A DNA stretch of 64,000 nt. Origin: Lentinula raphanica (Eukaryota > Basidiomycota > Agaricomycetes > Agaricales > Omphalotaceae). The translations under genes were made by a program, and so were the position numbers. Location of the stretch: contig JANVFP010000012.1 in NCBI GenBank assembly GCA_027919835.1, positions 868,001 to 932,000 of the forward strand. The letters run 5' to 3'. Of this stretch, positions 29,064 through 40,942 are shown one piece after another (the first letter of the stretch is position 1; every line of letters begins with the position of its first letter). The notes under the pieces were generated by a model. The model ran no database searches. It saw only the letters and a list, made by a program, of their open reading frames with translations, and was not told where the DNA came from.

Positions 29064-32000
29064 TTAATCTTCTTCTTCAGAGGATGTGGCATCGTCGTAA
29101 AGGACCACATATTCATCGGATGGCTGGGCTACGCGCATGGTTGCTTGAGATTCCTGAGCTTCCTGTCGTTCAAAATGAACACTAGTTCGGCTATCCTGCC
29201 AAAGCTCCTCGTCGGAATCTGAGTCGGGAACGCTCAACAATGACCCGGTGGTGTCCGAGTCGGCGTCCGATATTTCAACTTCATCATCCACCGAGCGTGC
29301 AGTCATTGGCGAGACAGGCACCGACGAGTCTGGGCTTCGTCCTTCAGCAGTCTCATCAACGGTCTCACGCTGATCATCAGTTGAGGCTGCAGAAGGAGTA
29401 GGAGCACGTTGAGGCATCACCATGATGGAAGAGGATGATAAATATCCTTCTGAGGAGGTAGAAGTTTCCGGAGTGTCTCTTTGAGAAGATTGAGAGACAC
29501 TGATACTACAAGAAAACACATGAATACAATGGGGATCATAAGTAGTGTGCATTACTCACTCGAGCCAAAGGTTATGACCAAAGAGGTTTCCTTCATCATC
29601 TCTGAGTCTATAGTATGATACATAGCGACCAGGAGTTCCAGGTGCCTTGAGTTCACCAGTCCATACATCAATTTGCTCGTCCGGTTGGACGATGCCAACC
29701 GCTTGGGGTTGCATAGAGGTGTTGTCTTTTCCGAGAGATTCACCAGCAACGAACACCAGTTGAGTGCCCGCTGGCCAAGACTTGCTGCCACTGTTACGCA
29801 TCACCCACGCCTTCGAGAATTCAGCGCCTGGAGCAAGGACCTGCCCGCAAGCAAGGGTCCTATCAGCAACAAATTCGGCGTTGAGAGGCTCTGAAGATGA
29901 AAGGCTGGAAGTCAGTGATTCAGAACGAACTACCGGTGCATTGAGTGTGCCGGTAAGTGATTCTTTGGGTTCTGGGGCAGTCACAGAGCGGGTGGCAGGC
30001 GAAATCTGGATACCACTCAAGATAGACGTGAGGGAGCGTAGCGAACGGTCTGTATTGGACAGAGAACGAGATGAGGGTGGCCGCGCTAGAAGAGGCTCGC
30101 TTTCGAGAATCAAAGGCGATTCTTCGACAGGAAGCCGACTTTCAGCAGACTGATGTAGATCACGGGAAAAAGAAGGTTCTTCGCCCATCAAATGTCTGAT
30201 CTCCTGGAAGTTCTCCGGCCAAAAACCTGGTTCCACCGTCGACTGAACCGGGGAAGGAGCACGAGAAGTACTTTCTACTTCGGATAGCAAGTTATCGGGA
30301 AAGGAGTTCTTGTGACCATACATTTTTCTCCATTCCGAAAAACTGAGTGGGGAGGTTGGTTTGGGATTAGCAGAAGGCGCCACTAAAGGCTCAGAAGCAG
30401 GCTTCGGACTGAGCGAAAGGCGGTGAGAGTCAGACAAGTATTGGCCGGGGATGGCGAGCGGGGCACGAGAACGCGTGTATGGTGTGTGCTTCCAGAGAGG
30501 GGAAGGTGTTCGAATCAAACCTTCTGGTTCCTCCTCTTCGACAGGCTGCGGCCTTTGAGGAATCTGAATGGACGGGAGAGTAGTAGGCGGAGTATTCAGC
30601 ATAGACGAAAGCGACAAGGATTCAATTGGGGGAAGATTGAAAAATGTAGGCAGAGCACCAGGCATCATGGCAGGTGACGGACTACGAGCAGAGACGGATG
30701 GTAGATTATAAGCAGGGATGGCAGTTGGACGTTGATCTATTTCACTGGGTTGGTATTCCGGCGTGAGGCTTCGAACAGACTGCGTTTGGAAATAAAAAGG
30801 AGAGGGAGGCTTCATCTCAGGCGAGAGTACATCATCCGTGTGTAAACCAGGGTTGCGCATAAATCCGGATTCGTAATCCCCAAACGGTGAAGGTGCACGA
30901 GGCGTGACGGGCGGAGGGCCCGGTAAGTTGACTGGCACGGCATCCACTCGAGAGTTGTTTCGATATACTGTGGGAATGACAGTTTCAACTTCCTTGATCT
31001 TCAAGAGTGGGTGGTGAGCTGGATGCACGGCAATTGGCAATGCTTCGCAGACACTAATTTTCAATTTTTAGATGAGAACAATATGATAGACATTAGTCAA
31101 TGTGCTTACCTGCAAAGATCAAAATCTGGGCAATCTTCATGCATACACTGAAACACAAGGGTAAATCTTATGTATGGAGGAGCAGAGTCACAAATACCTT
31201 GTAACGAATACCGTAGATGTGTCGTGAACAGGAATTGCATGTCGCGAAATGTGCTTCATCAACAGTTGTGTCGCGGCGCTGGAATACATGATCATATTCA
31301 GAAGATGAACTGAAGAAGAAAGGCTAGCTTACGATATAATCAGCAGGACGAGTAATTTTGACGAAGGCATGTCGAGGATGTTGTTCCTCAGTGATGCTGT
31401 TCAGAACACAATTAAACACTGACAATCTCAGTTTGAGTAGAGACGTACGTGAAGCAGTTTTCTAGATTGAATACATGAGCACAACATGAAACGTGGGTGA
31501 ATAGCAGAGAAAGCTCACCACAACAGTCCCAGTCTGGACATGTTACACATTTCTGCGGCGAACAATCAAAACATGCGCTTCGTATGTACATTGGAGTGGA
31601 AACCTACATAACGATCGCCATAAATCCTGGATTCACATAGGTCACAGGTTGCACTGTGGACTACCGGTTGTGGAGGGGGTACCGGAACTTCGTCAACGGG
31701 CCTCGGTGGAGGTTGTTGCACCTCCTGTTCGCCGCGACCGCTGAAGACGTTGTGGACTACCACACGGCCAGGTTCCGATATTTGGAAAAATTCATGGAAG
31801 GGGTTGTGAGTTTCAGCAGCAACACCTCTAATACAAGGAGTGCATAAATCGAAATCTAGGTGCTCAGTCCATAGCGTAAGCTGACTGGTTTGAAGGCATG
31901 CACAGTGAAGTAAGTCTGACCTGGACAGTCAAGGCATTTGTGCCTGATCCCTTCTATGACCGAATGACAGGAGTCGCACCAGACATCATGGTGCACGACT

Positions 32001-33245
32001 CGATTGTCCTCATTTCTAACAGAAACACTTTCAGCAACGGGAACAGCGAAAGGTACATTGAGAGAGGAAGGTGACTCTTTAGTGGCTTCTTCTCTAACTG
32101 AAGGCGGCATAGTAGGCACAGAGGGGAGCAAAGGAGAGCCAAAGGAGTTCAGTGGAACAGAACCCCAAGAGGTGCCTTGTAGTGGTGAGGGTGTAAGAAC
32201 AGGCGTGGCACTAGGGACGCAGTATTTGCATGTTTGCTTCTTCCAAACATGAGGACTTCCGGAGAAGCAATCGCTGATCCTCGCGTTCTCCAAGCAGGTG
32301 ACGCACTAAGAAATGATGTGAAATGACTTCGAATGAGTCAGAGACTGATGAAACTTACAAGTTTGCTTGTACAATTCGCGCAGTCAAACCAAGGTCCTTG
32401 TTTGAGAACACCGCAGCTCCAACAGAGGTTGTACTGGCACAAAGGCGGGTACATAGGGACTGAGGGAAGGACGAGTTCAGGAGAAGGTACGGAAGGAATA
32501 ACCTGGGGCGGGATCTTCGGCGACAAGGCATCAGCGAAGCCTGCAGATGAAATAGGGTTCCTCTGTGCATGGGAATCGAGGGAGGAAAGGGCACGGTCCA
32601 GATCAACCTTAAAACTAGATATTAACTCTTGTATCTCCTTCTTGGTTTGCGCAACAGAGCAGCATAAAGCAGGTTCGCGCTGCTGGACAGTGGGCTTGGC
32701 GGTTGTTTCAAGATTCCCGACATCAATGGTTTCCTGAGTAGGTCTGGACGAAAAGATGATGGGTGGAGGAGGAATATGAGAATAAGAGATACGACCGAAT
32801 GACGGTTCGGCGACAGGGAATGGATTGAGAATCTCAGGCTTCTGGGGATGTGAAGCCTGGTTCTGCGGAGTATGACTGATAGCAGGGAGCTTGTGAGGTG
32901 TTTCGTCGAAGACGGAAAACCTTAGCAACGGTGCAGTCCAAGCTCTACCCGTGTATGGAGCGACGGCGAGCGCATACTCTTCGGCGGTGCGCAATTCTCG
33001 ACTGATGAGCAGTCGAGAGTGAGAGGAATCAGGCGAAAAGAGTAGCTTGGAGAGAATAATAGGGTGACTGATTGGAAAGACCCTGTACAGCTTTATGAAG
33101 AGATAAGCCTGATAGTCACTGCGCATGGGGTTAATGAGACACATACTTGGTGGTAAAGCTGATCAAAAGAAGGGAATGTATTGCATTCTGGAAAGCTGAG
33201 TTTGCGTGTTTGAGCACGGTAAGTTGCTTTAACGGTGAAAGGCAT
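29064..33245 (-). CDS. NBR1-type selective autophagy receptor (PB1, multiple ZZ fingers, NBR1/FW domain)
   Basis: Probable cargo receptor that links cargo to Atg8 or to the endosomal sorting route. ATG 33245 (MPFTVKATYRAQTRKLSFP) opens a PB1 domain that continues past the first intron to about residue 95. Then at least three ZZ-type fingers with paired Cys (WCDSCHSVIEGIRHKCLDC near 31950, CDLCESRIYGDRY near 31630, CNSCSRHIYGIRYKC near 31220) plus a first Cys-rich unit (CWSCGVLKQGPWFDCANC near 32410). A long disordered Pro/Ser linker lies at 30100-31000. The NBR1 (FW, four-tryptophan) domain is at 29560-29870: LAPGAEFSKAWVMRNSGSKSW, then YYRLRDDEGNLFGHNLWLE. The acidic C-terminus ends with DEYVVLYDD, a good LC3/Atg8-interacting motif (Y-x-x-L with acidic flanks). 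About nine exons. Confidence 0.88.
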
Positions 33246-33319
33246 TTGTGTGGGTGTAGGTAGTAAGAGTAGAGGAGTAAGATGTGGCGCAGCCGAAGGC
33301 GGAGCTTATAACCGGTCAC
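33246..33319. promoter_or_regulatory. Very short divergent region between NBR1-type and EXO5 genes (74 bp)
   Basis: If EXO5 starts at 33320, only 74 bp separate the two start codons (128 bp if it starts at 33374). An upstream ATG at 33282 on the plus strand opens a tiny ORF that stops within 30 bp and lies in a different frame. The two 5' UTRs must be very short or overlap. Confidence 0.4.
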
Positions 33320-35516
33320 ATGACTCACTCCCGGTCACCCGACCGACGCCGCCAACTCTTGCCGGTGTCCTTCATGGTGGAAGATGCTGAAGACGAATAC
33401 GCTCTTTACGACGACTTCGCCGATCTCACAGAAGAGCAATTCGCGCAGATTGATGCAGCTATTGCTCCCGCATTGGCATCTACCTCGAAGACTATTGCTC
33501 ACGTCCAAGTCGAGCTCGAAGAAGAGCTCGAAGAAACTGGTACCATCACTCCTTTATCCAGTACTTCATCGAGCGAAGCTTCCTCATTACTACAGAAAAC
33601 AAAACCCATCACTCCCTTACAACAGTTTCGCAAGAGTCAAATCCTTTCCGTGACCGACCTTGTTTCCCCTGCATGGTACGCGAATCGATACTCGAACACC
33701 AACGTGTACTAATCAAAGCAGGTGCGAAGTGCAATTTGACTATGGGCTGAGACAACAACGACATAGGAAACTCCAATATCGACCCCCATCTTTTGTGACA
33801 GAACATGGGAAAGAAATCGTGGTTGACCAAGTTATCGCGGCCAAATCTGATGTGATAAAAAAGAAAGGAACTGTCAGGACTTTTCCAAGCTCATCGACCT
33901 CTGCTAATATGCCTGTAGACCGTGCACAAGGAACTCGAACGCGAGATCCGGCCAGAAGAAATCAAGGTCAAAACTCAAACAGAAGAAGAACGTTGGGGTC
34001 TTCGGTAAAGGGTCAATTCTCTTTCACACCTATGTTTCAGCTCATATCGCTACTCCAGGATTATCAATATGATTGATTGCGTGGACTCTTTGCTACTGCT
34101 GGGTTGTGCGGTGAGTCTCCAGTTCGCTCGTTTGTACTCTTCTAATCCATTCGTGTTAGCGTGAAATACCTGTGTTCGGTTTCGTCGAAGGCACTATTGT
34201 CTTAGGAGTTATTGTTCGTGCTCGATCTTGATTTCATCTTGTCTTCCTAATGTACTGTGTCAGGACGAAATCACCTACTCGGCAGCTTCACCAACAATGC
34301 AAAGTCACGAAAAGAAGCGTGGTATGCAGTCCTCACCGACTACGCCACAAAAACTCAAACGAATTCGTCGATCCCCTTCACCATCTCAGTCTCGCATCAC
34401 TTCCTTCATGTCTCCTACCATAACACCTATTGCTGAAACTCCAGTTCCAGATCATCCGTCTTCATCAAATACTCTTTCAACTTCATTCAGCCTCCATCTG
34501 ATAGACACCAAGACACGTCGAAAAAATTCATTGCCCCGTGAAGAAGACACTTGGTCCTCCAAACTTCAGCTCATGCTGTATCATCGCATGCTCGCAAAAC
34601 TCATGTCGACACAAGCACCGTTTGACTTTTCTCTTCTCTGGAACCTACTCGACCTAGATGACACATTGCCATTTTCCGACTCCTTCCTTACACAGACTTT
34701 ACTGACACCGGAAAGTAATTGTTTGCGCCATCTTATCGATTTGTGGCGTCTTGCAGTTTCGCGATTGGAAGGCGCAGATATTCATCCTACTTTGCAGCTT
34801 ATTTATCGTTTGCAACCGAAGCAACAACAAAGGTCCAAAAAGCATCAAAATCACAATGATCCTGCTTGTCAGGTCACCTCTTCACGTGAAGAGATAGAAG
34901 TCGCGAAAGCGATCGAAGCCAGTTTGCAAGATGTTCAGCTGAAAATGAGTAACCAAACGCAACTCGTAGAACCACTAGCTCAAGGTATAACTAATCTCGA
35001 AGCCGGTAGCTTGGTAAACGAGCAGGAGAACTCCACCATCGATCCTGGATTACTGTGGGCGTTGGAACAGTCGTTACTCACACATCTCCACGACTCAGGT
35101 TTGGAAAGTTCCAGTGAGTTTATCAACAATTCAAGAAGATGCTTTGCTGAACTCTGTATAGCCCATAACGAGGGAAGCTCGTCGAAAGACGTAGACTGCG
35201 ACATTGCAACGCAGTATCAAACAAAACAGACTCACCACTCCGATATCATCGGGACGAAGGAGTTTGAGTACAACTCCCAAGCTCTCGATGAGTACCTCCT
35301 GGACGTCATGAAGTGGTGGAACGGAGAGCGCAAGCCCAGAGGTGTAAGCCTGGAACAGTCGGGACGTTGCTTGTGCGTCTAGTGTTTCGGTATACTAAGC
35401 TTCGCTGATCACTATGAAACAGCTCTTGTGAATATCGTACCGGGTGTGAATGGCGTGAGGAGAAGGCCAGAGAGATTGAAGATGGATTAGCACTGCGCAA
35501 AAAAGTCGCTAATTGA
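33320..35516 (+). CDS. EXO5: Exonuclease V (EXO5/Dem1), iron-sulfur single-strand DNase
   Basis: PD-(D/E)xK exonuclease acting on single-stranded DNA in mitochondria or nucleus. ATG 33320 is chosen; ATG 33374 (MVEDAEDEYALYDDF) is an equally good alternative. Family text in order: ILSVTDLVSPAWCEVQFDYG (across the intron 33676-33721), the TVHKELEREI exon from 33922 with TEEERWGLR, INMIDCVDSLLLLG, REIPVFGFVEG, catalytic Asp in DEITYS, and DTKTR (the DxK part of the active site) near 34507. The C-terminal cluster is C-x2-C-x5-C (CFSCEYRTGC), which with an upstream Cys would hold a [4Fe-4S] centre. An insert of about 55 residues rich in Ser/Pro/Thr between DEITYS and LHLIDTK is longer than in animals. 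Several exons; stop 35514-35516. Confidence 0.9.
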
Positions 35517-35830
35517 CTTCCGTGCATGCTATCTGATTCCAGGTTGGATAACGCGACGAGCTTTTTGGAAACCTAATTATTCATATTTATCTGTATCTTT
35601 TCCTGTATCTCTGGATTCATAATCTCGTATTCCTAACTTCCAATCATGAAATCGTTGGCGCGATCTTTTCTGGATCATGATGCGCGTGAAGTTTGAACTT
35701 ATTATTCCAACGGAGTGTGGAGTACTTAGTAGCCAAGGCCACCATCATCACCTTCAACCTAAACGCCCAACTCTCTTTCTCTTTCTTTTCGCATAATTCA
35801 CCCTCCTTACTCACAAACTCTCAATTTCTC

Positions 35831-36739
35831 ATGGAATCTGACTACGAAGGACACATCCTGCATTGGTCATTCTGCGGCACACATGTCCTCTTTCCCGGCC
35901 TTCGCCTTACTTCATTTGGGACCTTCACTGCCGCTTCGATTCTAGTCTCTGCCATCTGTTTCTCCGAACGTTTTCTATCCTTCATTCACGAACAAGAATG
36001 GAGACCGCCTTTCGTGTCCCGACGTCGATGGCAGAATGCCTTGTGGAAGACGGCAATGTATTGGGTCATCACATTCCTTAGATTGTAGGTTCTAATGGCA
36101 CAAAAGCATTATGGTGGGCTGAGCGTGATAATCTAGACTATACATGCTGGCTGCCATGTCTTTTCATTTGGGTGGGTCTATACTGTATCATGATTTCGAT
36201 CTACTGGCGGCTGATTCCTTCAAAAGGTCTATTACTGGTCATAGTGCGTGCACGCTGTCCGCTGTCTTTGCGAAGAATTGCAACTGAACTGATTGAACCG
36301 AATTCGCGAAGGTTACTTCATTGGCTGTGGCGCATTTGTTGGTTGAAGTGAGGAAAGATATCCAATCTTCAGACACAAGAGGGTATGACTATCTTTCTGG
36401 TAGCATGGAAATAGTTACTGATAATCCTCAAGCTCATACACCTCAATCGAACAATCGTTTCAGGACGACCCACCAAACCTTCAGTCTTCCGTACGCCCTC
36501 GCTCAAGGTCCAAACCCGAGAGTATATTCATTCACCCCCAACATTCGAATATCGCGCGAGCCGATGCTGCTGCTCTTCAGTTGGGTTTGGGTGGTCCAAC
36601 AGAGCGTGTCAGTGGTGGTGTATACCAACTGAAAGATGAAGCTTCATGGAAGACTGGCACTGGCAAAGACGTCGCACGGGCATTATTGGGCACATCTTCT
36701 CACATCAATGTAAGCTCTGACTCTGATTCTGAAATGTAA
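35831..36739 (+). CDS. CTR-family copper transporter-like membrane protein
   Basis: Five exons: 35831-36084, 36137-36171, 36227-36243, 36312-36347, 36464-36739; 618 nt, 205 aa, all phases agree. Two exons are tiny (35 and 17 nt). TM1 is around SFGTFTAASILVSAICFSE; then a basic loop; TM2 carries MLAAM, the M-x3-M copper-relay motif of CTR proteins, in LYMLAAMSFHLGLLLVIV; the third hydrophobic stretch is TSLAVAHLLVE. The extracellular N-terminus is short and has no Met-rich cluster, and no GxxxG is evident in the third segment, so this is a divergent or low-affinity (vacuolar-type) member. The C-terminal 90 residues are soluble and end in an acidic Ser/Asp run. Copper transport is inferred from the motif. 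Confidence 0.72.
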
Positions 36740-36825
36740 ACAAGCTTGTCTGTCTCGGTGAATGAATCAAAGCTGCAATCCAATGTAGAGTATAGATGCG
36801 TAAATACGAACAGGTAATAAATAAA

Positions 36826-39800
36826 TCAATTCCCTCCATTGACAAGGGCAGCTCGTTTCGCCACTAAGCCTCCTCGCTTTGGTATCGGCGTTCTTGTTGC
36901 TTCGGACTCTGTAGTCTTACGCTGCCACTGATCTATCAGCTTGCCTACACCCTGATACGGTCGCTCTGGAGAAGGTGATCTGATATCAGAACGGACAGGC
37001 TCATCAGCAACCACGGTAGGTTTGCGCATTGGAGGTAAAGAAATCTGAGCATCTGGTTTCGTTGATGTCCGACGTGGTCGAGGGGTTGTTGTTTCTGGCA
37101 TGTGTTCCTCGGAGGCACTGGAGTGCTTGTTGGGTGATGCGCGAGGTATACCAGTGGACACTGAGCGAGTCTTTGTTGGAGAACTTCGTGATTGAGTGTC
37201 ATCCACAGTCGGCAACCGCTCGTGCGTGACCCCGTCTTGTTTTGTACGTGACGTATGCGAAGAGGGGACATTCTCGGATTGCGAAGCAGACCCTTTGTGT
37301 GGAAGGATTCTAGATGAAGCAGTGGGTATGCCTGTTCTAGCGACGGCGTCGATGGCCTCGTAACGTTGTACCATGTCAGTAATTGAAGTTCTCCTAGTAG
37401 TCCTTACTGGTGGCATTTCAGGTGGACTAAGGCTAGCAGATGGGGGTGCAGATCCATCTGTGGATTTAGAGGGGAATATAAACATGGATTGTGGACGAGT
37501 ACGCGACGTGGATGTGTTGGGACTTGATGTATTGGCTGGCGAAACTGAATCACTAAGATCACTCTGCTGACTAGTTGAAGTCGCTATCGGTCGACTTGGG
37601 CTAGGAGAGGCGATTGGTTGCGGAGAAATGGATCTTCGACGCGAATGAACCGGATTGACAGGGGTGGCTAAGGAACGACGTTTGGATATACTATCCGACT
37701 TGGGCAAAGGAGTCACTGTGACCCGAGCAGAATCCTTTCGGGTCTCCCGCTTCTTCTCAGGACTAACTTTACCTCCTCCGGTTCCTCCCCAAAGGTCGAC
37801 AAGATCATGTACAGAGCTCTGCCGACCTTTCCTCCGTTTCTTCACATCTGAAGATGTGGTTATTGAACGGGTTACGTCTTCTGGGCCTTCGTCAGCGCTG
37901 GATGAAGTATCAGAGTCCTTGATCCGTTGGGGCGCAGAGGGGGCAACAGGACTCCAGTTCTCCGTCAAACGTTCAGCACGCTCGACACGTGCGGGCTCAG
38001 CGGTGGTATCCAGTTCGGGAAAGACTCGATGAGCCCGTCTGGATGGAGATTCTGGTGGTAGAGACTCAGGAGTCACAGCAACTGCTTGCTGTATTGGGAT
38101 ACTACTTTTCTCTATGTAAGACGCTCGTTTGCTGGGCGAATCACGCAAAACGGGTTGCGATGTTTCAACAGTGCGGGTCACTGATGACGAAAGTTCGGAG
38201 AAATCGTCATCCCCTGTTAGCCAGTCACGTTGAGATGGCCTGGGAGGTAAACGAGGTGGATTGTCGGACGAGACGGGGGGTGGGGATACTAGAGAATTGT
38301 TAGATTTATGTAGCCCGGCGGTTCGGTCTGAGGCAACTTTTGCGACAGAAGGACTATGGGATTTTCGAACGGATGCCTGGCGCGAGACAGTGCTGGTATT
38401 AGGCGTCTTGGTGGCCTTCAAAGCATCGACACTAGACGGACTGGCCCGCATAACAGCAGCAGTGACCTGTTCGGTTCGGATGCCATCTGTTCGAAAAGGA
38501 GTGGCCGAGGAAGGACGAAGCGGGCTCGAATTTGCAGTGCTTATAGGCTTAACAGCTGTAAGCTTGTTCGGCAACTGAGGTTCACTGGGTGCATGAGGGA
38601 CAGGTTTAATGGAGCTGGTAGTGCGCTGACGGTTTTTCCCTGGTGCAAATGACGCATCGAGCTCCTCCAAGGTCGGGAATTTAAACTCGGCGGAAAGCGC
38701 CTCTGCGGATCGTGGTTGAGATGAAGCAGGCCGGGACATAGGTGCCTGGGAGCTCCAGGAAGAGCCAGATGATTCTTGCTTCAGAGGAGCAGCGGGTATA
38801 CCTAGAGATTGAGGCCCGGGAGATGAAGACGGATACGATGCTTTGGGGGATGGGGGAGGTTTCTGGGCTGGTAAATTATGCCCGTATTTACTGTTCGAAT
38901 ACTGATTAACCGATATGGCCAAACCGGTTCTGAGTTTCCGGGCTTCTGCGAGAGTAGGTGCAGGAGTATTGTTCAGAGAAAGTCCCAATCCATCAAATGC
39001 ATCTTTCGCTTGAGAACGCCCAACAGGTTTCAGCGGCTGATCACTGATACGGTGAGAAAGTGGCGGGCGGTCTGGAGCCTTCAGACCTGGTGCGGGCGAA
39101 GGTGTTGGCTTCATGACTTCTGAGTTGGGATTTGTCGAATTCCACAACTGCTGGCCGAAATCATCACCAAATCCTCGTTGACCAGTCTTCGATACAGCAC
39201 GATCTGAGCCGATATTCCAACCATCCGCTTGATGTTTGTCTGCTCCGGCAGACTTAGAACTAACAGCTCGCCACGCTTTCTCTTCATCTTCTAGCCAGTC
39301 CTTCTCTTTCACAGGTTCAGCGGCCTTCGCAGGACTGGTAGACCGAGACTGTTCTTGTGACGGAGTCGGACGACCCCTTCTCATTGGAGCGATTGCTTCA
39401 AGTACCTTGTCGCGCGCTTGAACACCAGCGTTCTTTGGCATGAGTGAGGTGGTATTCGCAGCGACACCGTTGGCGGCAACAGCCATGGTTGGCCCTTGTT
39501 TATACGATATCGTACTACGGACGGGAACAGGAGAGGGCGACTTTTGCTGCGGCTGGATTCGAGGAGCGAGAGGTTGGGGTTGAGGTATGTTGTACTGGAA
39601 TTGTGATTTGGTGCCTCGAAGTCGATGCACCTGAGCAAGTAGCTCGAACACTGAAGGTCGTTGAGTGCCATGTTCACGGAGCATGGATGCTATGGAACAT
39701 ATTAAAACATCGCAGATTTGGAGGCTCGTTGGCCCACATACCAATCAAAGCGTTCATTTGCGGCGAATAGACAGGATACGGGGGAATGCGATACTGGACA

Positions 39801-40735
39801 TTGAGTATTGCAAGTGGTCCGTGCTCCTCGAACGGAGTGGTATAGTAGCACAGCTTGTAAAGCAAAACACCCAAAGCCCACACATCACTCTTTTCGTCTA
39901 TTGGTCGTCGAAGATGTGCATCGATCATTTCTGGAGCCCTGTATTGGAGAGTAGTGTGGCGATTGAGATCCTCTTCCAATGCCCGAACCTCTTGCATATT
40001 TGCAGGAGGCCTGGTTGCCACAGTGGTTGCAGAACCAAAATCACATAGTTTGAAAGAGGTGGGTGATGCCTGAAGGATATTCTCCACTTTGAGATCTCGA
40101 TGGAGAAGCGGGGGACGCGAGTTATGCATGTAAGCAACACCTTCGCACACGTCAACGAATATTTGCAAAATCTCCGCTTCTGTCAATCTCTCGCGTAGAC
40201 GTCGATTCATCATGTCGATTATACCTCCGCCTGCAAGTTATTGGTTGAGATCGAGAGGTGGTTCATGACTCAATGGGACGCACCTGGGCAAAATTCCATG
40301 AGGATGAACACTTCGTACAAACCATTCGACATCCTATGCCAGGCAGCGTCAATGAGATGAACGATATTTGGATGCCCTTTCAATAGCCTCTGTCATAAGG
40401 GTTGAACAAAGCAGCATTGTAGGCAGCTCATGTCACATACCATGATATCAACTTCTTTCTTCACGTCGGTCAGCATTGCCTCGTTGGCAACGGCAATCCT
40501 CTTGAGAACATGATGCGTTGTGTTGTACACAGGCGTTGCTGTTCGAACCAGATACACATGGGCAAATCCACCTAGGTATCAAGATATTGAGCAGTCTGAA
40601 AAACCGTGTAGGAAAGATTGAACCTTGTGAGAGGTACCGCTCGACTTGAACAGTATATTTGTTGACGGAAATGGATTGGCCTGGTACAAGCGTTCCCTTG
40701 TTCTGATGATAAGCAAAGGCCTGTGAAGCATCCAT
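36826..40735 (-). CDS. NAK-family Ser/Thr kinase (Ark1/Prk1/AAK1-like)
   Basis: Regulates endocytic adaptors and cortical actin in its family. ATG 40735 (MDASQAFAYHQNKGTLVPG). Kinase domain at residues about 25-320: GGFAHVYLVR glycine loop, HHVLKRI (catalytic Lys), LMEFCPGGG hinge, HRDLKVEN catalytic loop, CDFGSAT, YRAPEMID, SDVWALGVLLYKLC, and RPSVFELL at the end of the lobe. All catalytic residues are intact. The region after 39744 down to 36826 is a disordered Pro/Ser/Arg-rich tail of about 900 residues with many SP and RR(S/T) sites, ending at RAALVNGGN. This layout (N-terminal kinase, long low-complexity tail) matches Ark/Prk and AAK1. Several exons in the kinase half, one long exon for the tail. 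It is divergent from the dehydrogenase gene with 207 bp between starts. Confidence 0.92.
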
Positions 40736-40942
40736 TATCGCAGCCAAAGCGTTCGCAGTCTAGTCAGTTAGAAAGGAACTTGGCTATCGCTGGGATAGAG
40801 CAAGTTGGTTGAAGGTTACTGTAGTTAGCGAGTTGGGTCGTTGCAATGAAGTTGGATGGCTCACTTACCACGTGCACAGTTATTTCTTCTGGAATTCCGA
40901 ATTCGGAACTGATTTGCATTTCTATCTCGATCCTCCAACACA
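40736..40942. promoter_or_regulatory. Shared upstream region of kinase and dehydrogenase genes (207 bp)
   Basis: Head-to-head starts at 40735 (-) and 40943 (+). No distinct motif is recognised. A CAATGA-type context precedes the plus-strand ATG. Confidence 0.35.

Noticed and set aside
30423..30677. Plus-strand ORFs antisense to the NBR1-type linker
   Set aside because: Arg/Ser-rich shadows of the Pro/Ser linker; no independent support.
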